Below are positions 53,434 to 62,643 of a stretch of DNA of 64,000 nt, in pieces. Both the position numbers and the translations under genes were made by a program. The DNA is from CAZZNY01 sp964655935 (GTDB taxonomy: Bacteria > Patescibacteriota > Gracilibacteria > BD1-5 > UBA2023): contig CAZZNY010000002.1 in NCBI GenBank assembly GCA_964655935.1, positions 124,001 to 188,000 of the forward strand. Direction: 5' to 3'. A model generated the notes under the pieces. That model saw only the letters and a list, made by a program, of their open reading frames with translations. It did no database searches and had not been told where the DNA came from. Numbering within the stretch: the stretch's first letter is position 1; each line of letters opens with the position of its first letter.

Positions 53434-54699
53434 CTATTTTTCCGCTCTTTTCCCTGATCGACTCAATCGAATATTATCTTCGATTGCCTCACGAGTGAGT
53501 GATTCTGCTGTAGATACTGCTTTTGTGATCCCTCGAACTCTTGTTATATATTTATCCGTTTCTTTCATAATATCTATAATCAAATAGAATATCGGAACTC
53601 AAATAAGAAGTCATACCATTCCAAAAAGATTTTCTCACAAAAGAAGCATCAAAAGAGTCAATGACATCGGAAAACTTGAATACGAAGATACAATTCTCGG
53701 ATTCAAATAATAAGCTTCAATCGCATGAATAATTGTGATCATAATTACAATCTCGATAACCACATTGACCGAAGCTCCAGGAAAATATGTATACCCGATA
53801 ATAAGAATCGGGATCGATGATAGAAACACTCAAACCACCGGAACAAATCCAAGAATAAAAACTACAAGAGCTAATGTGATAAGATATGGAAAATATGGAA
53901 ACGGTGTTCCAGTAACCACACCATGATTCGATGTAAGGACATTATTTACAAATCCAATGATGCATAATCAAACAGCTGTAAAAAAAGAATTAAAAAGAGC
54001 GACCATGGATTGCGCTTTGAAAATCATTCCAAAGGAATTTACAATTTTTTGGAAAACAATCTCATATTCATAGTAGATAAATGCAAAATTTCCTTTCTTA
54101 ATATTTTCAAGATACACTTTTACTTTCGCTTTATCAACAACGAGAATGTAACTTAAAATAAGAGAAATGATAAATTGTACAAGAAATGCTCAAAGACTTT
54201 TGAGTTTTTCTAAAAGATTCATAACAATCGTAAGATTCTGGGTAGAAAACACTTGAGAAACAGTGGATTGAATATCTTGATTAATATTCTTAATTTCCTT
54301 AAGTTTCGTAAGAGCAAGATCCATTTGATTTTGTAGAAATGGAATCTGCTTTGCAAGCTCTGAAAGATCGTTAGCAATCTTTGGTACAAGACTTGAAATA
54401 ATAAATATAATAACTCCAATAAAAGCAAGATATACTAACAAAACAAGAAAATTTAAATTTGCTAATTTTTCAAAACGAGCTCGTGATTCTTTATTTTTTA
54501 TATGCTTAAAAAGGGTGAGAAGTTTTCCTCGAATAAATTCTCAAAGGTTCGAAAAAAGGTATGCGAAGAGAAATGTCATCAAAAATATAATGAAAAAATC
54601 TCTGAAAAAATAGGCAATCGCCGCAAGTAAAAACCAAGCAAATATCTTCTGAAAAAAAGATCGATTGAAGATAATTCGCATAATCTGAGGTGCGTGCAT
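53434..54699 (-). CDS. AI-2E family transporter (YdgG/PerM-like permease)
   Basis: 421 residues with about eight hydrophobic segments and a central soluble helix-rich loop at about 85-165, the layout of the PF01594 family. The family C-terminal signature is present: S-L-T-L-L-M-L-L-L-G-E-N-L-F-G-M-V-G-L-L-I-G-V-P, four of its glycines being TGA. Members export AI-2, Na+/H+ or unknown solutes; the substrate here is unknown. Stop TAG. Confidence 0.88.
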
Positions 54700-54705
54700 A
54701 AGAGA

Positions 54706-54840
54706 AAAATTACTAATTACAAATTTCGAATGGTGTCGTCATCTTCTGGTGCCCAGCACGTCATCCTCGGGCTTGACTCGGGGATCTCATGGGGTTCTGG
54801 GAAGTTGATGAGGAGATTCCCGTTTTCACGGGAATGGCGT
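54706..54840. repeat. palindromic element with AATTAC tail
   Basis: Tail TTACTAATTAC, then GTCATCCTCGGGCTTGACTC ... CCGTTTTCACGGGAATGG; similar to the rplJ-rplL spacer element. Confidence 0.75.
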
Positions 54841-54870
54841 AACCTCGATAATACAACTATTTTAACTACT

Positions 54871-56358
54871 TTAAAACATATCCTTTGCGACATCTGCGAG
54901 ACTTTCCGGCTTAGTTCATTTTCCGAGTTCGACTCGTATTTCAGCGCCAGCACCAACTATTTTTTCGAGTTCTCCCGAGAGAAATCCGAGAATTTCCGGA
55001 GTATTTATTTTATTTTTATGAAAGTCTGTACTTGGATGAATAAACAAAATATTTCTATCAACTGAGAAACTCGAAGCTTTGAGGCTCATTACGACAAAAG
55101 ATTTTCCCGGAGATTTTTTCGCTTCTTCGATAAACGAGAGAAAATTAAATCCAGACCAGTCAATCGAAGATACGTCATTCTGAACTTGTTTCGCTATCCC
55201 CTCATTTTGCTTATTTTCGTTTGTTTTTTCTACTAGAATACTGTCGTGGGATCCTGAACTAAATTCAGGATGACTAGCCTCACTTTTTTTAACGATTTTT
55301 TCCTCTTTCGCTTCTTGTTTTTTTGGAGCAATATATATTTCTCCATCTTTTGTCTCATGAATAAGAGCGAGAATACTTACTTCAAAAAGCACGAATGTAT
55401 TCGGAACAAATCGAAGCTTACTATAAATTTCTTGAAATGCATTAAAAAGTGAGAAAAACTTCGGAAACAAATGTGCACCAAGGTGAGATATGAGCTTATC
55501 TCGCAAAAAATACATCGCTTGCTCAAGAAAAATCCTCATATCAACTCATTCTTGTCGTAAAAAATCAAGATCTTTCAGGACTTGAGTCTGGTTTTTTTCA
55601 ATGAGTGCAAAAGTAAAATCTTCAAGGAAAGATTCTCCGACAAGCTGAAGATTTTTCGCGATCATCTCATAAGTGAGACACTCACCAACCGCATATTGTT
55701 CGAATAAGGCGATCGCATCACGCATTCCCCCACGAGCAAGTTTTGCGATCAGTCGAAGTGCATCCTGTTCAGCACAGATTTTTTCTTCATTTGCTATATA
55801 TGTCAGTCGACCGACGATATCACCTTCATCGATTTTCTTAAAATCAAAGCGCTGGGTACGAGAAACGATGGTCTCAGGAATCTTGTGAAGTTCGGTGGTT
55901 GCGAGAATGAATTTTACGTGAGCTGGTGGTTCTTCAAGTGTCTTCAGAAGCGCATTAAATGCACCTTTCGAGAGCATATGAACCTCGTCGATAATATAGA
56001 CTTTATATTTTGCTTGGTTTGGTTGGAACTGCGCTTTTTCGATGAGATCTCGTATATTATCGACTCCGGTATTCGAAGCCGCATCAATCTCGATGATATC
56101 CATAAGTCGTCCATCTTCAAAAGCAGCACAATTCTCACACACTCCGCACGGATTTCCTGTCGGACCAAGATCGAGACAATTCACTCACCTTGCGAGAATT
56201 CGTGCGACCGTCGTCTTTCCTGTTCATCGTGAACCATAGAAAAGATACGCTCCAACGAGTTTATCTTTCACAAGCGCATTACGAAGAGCAGTCTTGATAA
56301 AATCCTGACCAACAAGTGAATCAAAATCTTTCGGGCGATATTTCTGGTAGAATGACAT
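54871..56358 (-). CDS. dnaX: DNA polymerase III subunit gamma/tau
   Basis: 495 residues. Clamp-loader ATPase. N-terminal Y-Q-K-Y-R-P-K, Walker A G-S-R-G-T-G-K-T with the third-position Gly encoded by TGA (56224), the zinc module C-G-V-C-E-N-C, Walker B I-I-D-E-V-H-M-L and the sensor T-T-E-L are all present. A palindromic element is inserted in frame at about residues 361-395 (55174-55275), in the linker between the clamp-loader core and the C-terminal domain. The last TGA (54916) is Gly; stop TAA. Confidence 0.95.
55174..55275. repeat. palindromic element inside dnaX
   Basis: CGTCATTCTGAACTTGTTTC ... TGAACTAAATTCAGGATGAC. It adds about 35 residues in the linker; reading frame preserved. Confidence 0.78.
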
Positions 56359-56388
56359 CGAAGAATGTAAGGTTTAAAGTGTAAAGCA

Positions 56389-56431
56389 GTGCGTCATCCC
56401 GGAATTCCGGAGGAATATCTGGGATCCACAT
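56389..56431. repeat. short palindromic element upstream of dnaX
   Basis: GCGTCATCCCGGAATTCCGG ... ATATCTGGGATCC, a shortened copy. Confidence 0.6.
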
Positions 56432-56442
56432 TATTTTCCTTA

Positions 56443-57465
56443 TTATTTTATTTCTTTCGAATATACTTCTTTAAGCGTTTTGAGATCGTAGATTTTTAGC
56501 TGTTTGATAGTATTGTCATCATTATTTTCAGCCCATAAATATCAATATTTATCATCATTCATAAATCAATAAGAACTGACGAATCCGCCAAAATTATGAG
56601 CATTTCTGTCGAATATTTCTTGTGTTTTGCTCCACCGCATAGTATTATTCTCCATCATATCTGTAGTATCTATAGGGAGAGATTCCTTCATCAAATTCTT
56701 AATATCAAAAACTCACAATAATGTTCCTCATCTTCATGAACTAGCCACCATCCGACCATCTGATAACCATGACTCAAAATATGTCGAATCAAAAGATAAA
56801 AATGTATTTTTTTCTATATCGATAATGTTCAGTCATGTTGATTCATAACCTACATGTTCAAAGAGTAGATAATTTTTATCTGGAGAAAAATCTATAAATT
56901 TCTCAAAGTGACTAAGCCTCGTGCAGTCTTCAGGTCCATTCTTACAATACTTCGCATTTGACTTGTTATACCAAAAATTTATTGTTTTCTCTTTTCAAGA
57001 AATAATCAGTTTAATGCTATCATTTTTATATTCTTTACTCGTAATATATTCAGCCTTGTAATCACTCCGTATAAGAACTCAAGTACTATTTTTCTCCAAT
57101 TCTTGTCGTTTAACTTTATTTTCTTCAATCTTACTAATAATCTCTTTCTCAGTCATTCCAGTATCGAGAATTATTTCGTGATCATCCGTTACAATATCCT
57201 CGACGGTACCGGTGGCAGTCGTCTGTATTTCAGCTTTTTCCGAGTCAATCTGAACTCATGGTTCTTCGATTTTTTTCTCTACTTCAATAGCTCCAGTATT
57301 TGTCGTTCCAGTATCTACAATCTGTTCTTGACTTCCATTTTTCAGATTCACAAAAAAATCAGTCACCGGCTGCACGAAAGCTGGTCGGAAAATCAGTGCT
57401 CAGATATAACCACAGATCATGAGCATAACAAGAAGCGCGAGGATGATTCAGAAATTCTTTTTCAT
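56443..57465 (-). CDS. membrane-anchored extracytoplasmic protein, unknown
   Basis: 340 residues. An N-terminal TM helix (residues 5-27) is followed by an acidic Thr-rich linker to about residue 90, a short coiled segment, and a C-terminal domain of beta-strand character with W-Y-N-K-S-N-A-K-Y-C-K and D-F-S-P-D-K-N-Y-L-L-F, reminiscent of a beta-propeller fragment. Ten or more TGA codons are Gly. No family recognised. Stop TAA. Confidence 0.68.
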
Positions 57466-57544
57466 AAACGGAAAATAAAATATAAATTCCTAGGTTAAGA
57501 CTGATTTTTAGAAAAAAGGTGACAAGAATTATCCTTCATTCTCG

Positions 57545-58996
57545 CTACATCGCCAACTTATTATCATCGATCTCCTGTAAAATCCTTCGAATCACCATGG
57601 CATCATTCCATGGAATCGCTCATTTTTGTGTTACCTGCATCGTCTCCGCTCATTTACCAGCGACGAGCACTAGGTCACCCGGTCGAGCGAGAGTAAGCGC
57701 CGTGCGGATAGCATCTTCTCTGGAAGGAATAACCCAGAAATTCTCTCATTCTTTTCGTTTGATTCCGACAGAGACATCGCGAATAATCGCGAGAGAATCT
57801 TCACTGTACGTATCATCATCCGTGAGAATAATAATATCAGCGAGACTATCAGCAACTCGTCACATTTTTGGTCGTTTATCTTTATCTCGATCGCCAGTCG
57901 CTCAGAAAACAAGAACGACTCGTTCGATACCACGCATTTTTTTTACTGTCTCGAGCACTCAGAGAAGCGAAGCCTCAGTATGAGCGTAATCGACATAGAT
58001 TCTGTAATCATTGTTGTTTGAGATTTCTTCGAGTCTTCCGGGAATTCCAGTGGTTGTTTGAATAGTTTTTGCGATTTTCTCGAATGGAACCTTAAGCGAC
58101 ATGAGTACACTAAAAGCAGCAAGAAGATTATAGACATTAAAATCTCATTTCAGTCGAGTCTCGATCTGAAGTGTATTCGATGGAATTTTTACTTCAAAAC
58201 GCATTCCTGTGTCATCAGACTCGATATTCTGAGCTCGAATCTGTGCACTCGCAGAAAGTCCGTAGGTATACATTTGATCTGCAGTTGTCTCAAGAAACAT
58301 AGAAGCATACGGAGAATCTATATTTACTACTGCTACTTTTTTTACATCTCATTTACGACGATACACCATAAGATTCTGAAAAAGCTTTGCTTTGACTGCT
58401 GCATATGCGTCCATCGTCTTATGAAGATCAAGATGATCCTGAGAGATGTTCGTCAAAACTACGACATCATAATCGATTCCGTAATTTCTATTAAAATATA
58501 TGGAGTGGCTCGAGGTCTCAATAACTGCATATTCACATCCCGCAAGCTTCGCTTTTTTCAGAAGTTCTTGGAGTTCAAATGGTGACGGTGAAGTCATCTT
58601 TGATTTATTTTCAAAAAAATCTCCATTAATACAGTAATTCACTGTGGAGAACATAAAGACTTTTTTTCCAGATTCAAGCAAGCCTTTCGCGACAATATTT
58701 GTAGTTGTGGTTTTTCCTTTGGTTCCAGTAATTCCTATAATTATCATATCCTTCGAAGGATTTCCATAACTCCAGCTCGCAAGAACTCAGAGAATGTAAT
58801 GATAAAGCTGTCGTACTGCCCCATCAATCGGAAAAAATCGCTGAAGTAATCTCTGTAAAAACTTAAATAAAAACGAACCGCGAATTGCGTGATAAAGAGA
58901 CATAGAAAAGGAATTAATAACAGCTAGAAAGTCTTTAGGTTTGATTTTATGGAAAAACTCGATAAAATCAAACGGAAAAACTCAATAATAAGACAT
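57545..58996 (-). CDS. MurE-like Mur ligase with atypical N-terminus
   Basis: 483 residues. Mur ligases add amino acids to UDP-MurNAc. The ATP loop G-I-T-G-T-K-G-K-T-T-T lies at about residues 86-96, then E-T-S-S-H-S, N-I-S-Q-D-H-L-D-L-H, D-Y-A-H-T and G-D-R-D-K-D-K-R-P-K-M-G. The canonical MurE N-terminal UDP-binding domain is missing, replaced by about 80 residues with helical hydrophobic sequence. Twelve or so TGA codons are Gly. ATG 58996 is used; ATG 58903 is possible. The added residue cannot be read from the sequence. Confidence 0.85.
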
Positions 58997-59072
58997 TTTT
59001 AAAACAGAAAGTATCGCTATCTATAAAGTTTTTCGGGTCTCGGGATAAATACGAAGAAAGCTACCAAGAAAC

Positions 59073-59208
59073 GAGAGAAAACAAGAGAGCTTGAGAGAGG
59101 AAACTGTTTGAACAGCATGCAAGTCGTGCAGATGAAGAGCAAAAGCCATGTCTGCGAGTTTTTCCTCTTTCAAAACTTTTGGTACTTTTGGTTACAAAAG
59201 TATATAAA
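59073..59208 (+). repeat. long dispersed repeat, copy D
   Basis: Same unit as 15806; here CTGTTTGAACAG has A where the other copies have G, keeping the pairing with CTGTT. It lies 34 bp upstream of def and occupies the murE-def gap. Confidence 0.85.
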
Positions 59209-59241
59209 AAAATTCTCTTTTAAAATTATTTTAAACCACCT

Positions 59242-59742
59242 ATGGCAAAATTTAAAATTCAAACCGGAAAAGAAAACGAAATACTCCGCGTTATCAGTGC
59301 GCCAGTAGAAAAAATCGAACTCAAAGCAATGATAACACTTGCTGAAAACATGATAAAATACGTCAAAGATCCAGATAATGGCGGCGTCGGACTTGCTGCA
59401 CCTCAGATTTGAACAAATAAACGAGTTATCGTAGTAGCCATTATGAAGACACGCGATGACGATATCGGGAAAATCATCGGAATGATAAATCCTATAATTC
59501 TCGAGCACTCCGAAGAATGCGAACTCGGCTCTGAAGGATGTCTCAGTGTCCCTGGAGAATTCGGCGATGTCATTCGATATAAAACCCTGAAAGTAAATTA
59601 TATCGATACAAAAGGAAAGGAAATAATCATGATTTTTTCAGGTTTTACCGCTCGAATTATCCAGCATGAGATCGACCATCTCGACGGAGTTCTATTCACA
59701 GATAAGATCGTAGAAAAGAAAAAAAATGGAACGGTGGAATAG
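59242..59742 (+). CDS. def: peptide deformylase
   Basis: 166 residues. Removes the N-formyl group from nascent proteins. Motif 1 G-V-G-L-A-A-P-Q-I-G ends with a TGA-encoded Gly (59410), motif 2 E-G-C-L-S-V-P, motif 3 Q-H-E-I-D-H-L-D-G; metal ligands Cys and two His are present. Start ATG 59242, stop TAG. Confidence 0.96.
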
Positions 59743-59755
59743 AAAAATATTGTAA

Positions 59756-59878
59756 TGTCATTCTGAACGCAGAGAAGAATCCCTTATACTCAAGGTTATT
59801 ACTATACTCATCTATAAGGGATTCTTCGGCTATCGCCTCAGAATGACAGTCAAACGATAATTCTTAATTCTTAATTCT
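59756..59878. repeat. palindromic element with TTAATTC tail
   Basis: GTCATTCTGAACGCAGAGAA ... CGCCTCAGAATGAC plus AATTCTT units; nearly the same as 42968-43110. Confidence 0.85.
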
Positions 59879-59884
59879 CAAAGG

Positions 59885-60664
59885 ATGTCTTCAGAACTCG
59901 AACTGCTCCGTGAAGAAAACGAAAATCTCCGTCGTCGGCTTGCGACTGCAAAAGCTTGGATGCAACGAGAATTTCAGCAAGCTACCCTCAAGATTGCCGC
60001 GAGTAAGGCTATCAAAAAAACTGGTCTCAATCGAGAGGTTTTTGCGCAGGAAAATATGGACACTATCATCTCAAAGCGGATCGGCGATTATTTTGGAGAG
60101 ATTCTTCTTATGAACGCGCCCCGACAGACACTCGAACACTTGATTCATTCAGAAATCAATTTTTATAATCTCGGGAAAAATCCTTCAATCGATGGATTTA
60201 CAGTCATAAGCTCTTACCACAAGATTCTCGATAGCTTTATCGAGCATTTCGTCACGACTGGATTCCGCAAATACTGTATAAAAAATGGATATAACATCCT
60301 CCGAGTAAATGATCCAGTCGAAAAAACACTGCATCTTGTCGTCACAAAAAAATATATTATCGGCCTTGGTCGTCTCTATGGACTTATAAAAAGTATTCGA
60401 TCTTGAGAAAAACTCTACAGCTACGGACAGGCTTTCGTGCAATATCTTGATAAACACCAAGATCTTAGAGATCTCATACTCGACAAGCCATTTTTTCCAC
60501 TCTTTTCTCGAGTTATCAATACGGATGTATTCTGAGGAAAACGCCACGAATGAAGTATAAATTATGAAGAAACAAAAGAAGTACGAACGATCATGACCGG
60601 AGATTTTCTTGATAAGAATTCCATTTTCTATCTCCTCCTCGCATCACAAGCAGTCACTTATTAA
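59885..60664 (+). CDS. unknown protein with N-terminal coiled coil
   Basis: 259 residues. Residues 1-45 form a coiled coil (L-E-L-L-R-E-E-N-E-N-L-R-R-R-L), and the remainder is alpha/beta without a motif I know. TGA codons at 60404 and in V-F-G-G-K and H-E-G-S are Gly. Start ATG 59885 follows the element's tail directly; stop TAA. Possibly a DNA- or envelope-associated protein, but nothing in the sequence supports a specific role. Confidence 0.7.
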
Positions 60665-60668
60665 AAAA

Positions 60669-60702
60669 ATTTGTCATCCTGAACTTGTTTCAGGATCCCC
60701 CG
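60669..60702. repeat. short palindromic element
   Basis: GTCATCCTGAACTTGTTTCA followed by GGATCC; a self-complementary fragment of the same family as the dnaX insertion. Confidence 0.6.
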
Positions 60703-60732
60703 AAAGCAAAAAGGAATTCAACATCAATACAA

Positions 60733-60763
60733 CAAAAAGAGCGGTTTTAGACCGCTCTTTTTG
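60733..60763. terminator. bidirectional intrinsic terminator
   Basis: AAAAAGAGCGGT-TTTAG-ACCGCTCTTTTT between convergent genes. Confidence 0.88.
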
Positions 60764-60770
60764 TTGAAAT

Positions 60771-60956
60771 TTATTCAAGTATCATTTTCAGCTCCTCTAT
60801 TTCTAATGGCGTAAAATACGACAACAACTTCAGAAAATTCTCTTTTTCTTTTTCCGGTAAAGAGGAATTATGAATTTTTGTGGTGATATCTGATTCCACG
60901 ATAAGTATCTCGCGATCAGTCTTTATTTTTTGGGCGATTTCTGTGACTACTGTCAT
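60771..60956 (-). CDS. small 61-residue protein, unknown
   Basis: Helical charged protein with a Leu-rich C-terminus (F-L-K-L-L-S-Y-F-T-P-L-E-I-E-E-L). No TGA, no recognised family. It stands directly before a shared terminator, which supports a real gene. Confidence 0.5.
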   Translation of the reverse strand: MTVVTEIAQKIKTDREILIVESDITTKIHNSSLPEKEKENFLKLLSYFTPLEIEELKMILE

Positions 60957-61078
60957 ATTTTTAATGGTTTGGGAATATAAATTTTCGGGGATAAAAACTT
61001 GTCATTTTGTTAGTTTTGTATATAATCAAAATCCATGATTTGTTTTTTTGCTCACACGGAACGTCTTTTGAATATCTT

Positions 61079-61105
61079 TTGATTTTTTCCTTGTCTTCAT
61101 ATAAT
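61079..61105 (+). promoter_or_regulatory. ruvC promoter
   Basis: TTGATT, 15-bp spacer, TATAAT, about 25 bp before the ruvC ATG. Confidence 0.5.
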
Positions 61106-61129
61106 GAATTAAACCATAAAAAATACAAT

Positions 61130-61609
61130 ATGTCAATTATTCTCGGAATAGATCCTGGAACCACTACTACTGGATTTGCTGTAATCGCTTCCGTAAAAGG
61201 AAAAATAGATATACTGGAATTCGGTGTTGTTACCACTCCACCAAAACTTTCACTCCCAGAAAAACTTTTTGAACTCGGAAATGACTTCACCGAGATCATC
61301 GAAAAATATCATCCTGACGTCTGTGGAATCGAGAAACTTTTTTTCCTTAATAATCAAAAAACAGCTATCGACGTCGCTCAGGCTCGCGGAACTATGATCT
61401 ATCTTCTGACACAGAAATGAATCAAAATCCGAGAATACACTCCGCTCCAAGTGAAATCCGGAATCACAGGAAGTGGAAAAGCGCAAAAAAAACAAGTACA
61501 AAATGCTCTCAAACTCATCCTCAAACTCGACGAAATCCCAAAACCCGATGATGCCGCCGATGCCTTAGCAATTGCCTATATCACTAGTCTTCATAGTAAA
61601 TTTATCTAA
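61130..61609 (+). CDS. ruvC: Holliday junction resolvase RuvC
   Basis: 159 residues. RuvC cleaves Holliday junctions symmetrically. Catalytic acids are visible: Asp in G-I-D-P-G-T-T-T-T-G, Glu in C-G-I-E-K-L-F and Asp in D-D-A-A-D-A-L-A-I-A. TGA at 61418 is Gly. Start ATG 61130, chosen because it begins at the first beta strand. ruvA and ruvB are not next to it. Confidence 0.95.
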
Positions 61610-61625
61610 ACTCTATTTTTTGGTC

Positions 61626-62597
61626 ATGTCTCCTGAAGTTCAAACAATCCTCAATCCCCATCCACTCATTCATTGGGAAGAATTTTTTGAATCTTTTCAT
61701 AGTGCATTTGCAAAATATAATATCCCCGAAGATGCAATCGAAAGTTTTTCTCGTATTCTTTACCATTGTGTCTATAGTTCCAGACTTCCAGAAGTAAAAT
61801 GAAATCCTCCGATACAAAAGATATTAAAAATCATTATAGAAACCGATGTGACTAGCAAATTGCTTATATATGTCTGACAAACGTTTCGCCCCATTTTTAA
61901 GAAAACCATTCTTCAATTCTGCTCGCTTTTTTCTGAGCTCGATTCACCAGAAAGAGAAAAAGGAGAAAAACAAATTATCTCACTGGTAGAACAGTTTAGA
62001 GATTCACCAGAAAAACAACAAACACTTCAAGAAATACATAACATGTTTATTCCCGGAAACGCTCAAGAAACTTGTTTTGAAATATCATGGTCCACAGCTC
62101 GAGTTATGAGTCAGTTAGAACTTCCACCAATGGTTCAATCCATCGTTGGAAATAACACTACTACTTGTCCAAAAAGCACTGTTCCAAGTGCAAATGCTAG
62201 ATCTACCGCTGACATCATACTTACACCAGGAACAGTAAGGGATAATTTCATTACGATCATTCTGCAATGAAACATTTATGATGTGTCGCAACTTACTTAT
62301 AATGTTTTGAATTCTTTTATAGAACAACCATTGGTTATGGCATTATTCCGAGTTTCGGATGAAGAAGGAAATATTCCAGAATTTGATGAGTATACTAGGT
62401 GTATTTTACGTCGAAAACTCGTAGATCACAAAAGCACTTCCACTGCTTCTTTTCGAAATCCGACCACAGAAACGTACAGGGATTTTCTTTCCAACATAGA
62501 GACTTCTTTTGGTCCTTTTAATCAGGATACTCGCAAAGAAATCGAGTATCAGTTACGAGAAAAATTTGCTAAACTAGTTTGACCTTGGTTGGAATAG
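61626..62597 (+). CDS. unknown protein downstream of ruvC
   Basis: 323 residues, no signal peptide or membrane helix, family not recognised. Helical N-terminal half; C-terminal half rich in polar residues. TGA codons at 61800, 61878, 62268 and 62580 are Gly; stop TAG at 62595. Starts 16 bp after the ruvC stop, so it is probably co-transcribed, and precedes the next unknown gene by 46 bp. Confidence 0.68.
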
Positions 62598-62643
62598 ATT
62601 CTGTTAAAAATAACTCTTCTTAAATATTAATTATCCAAATATT

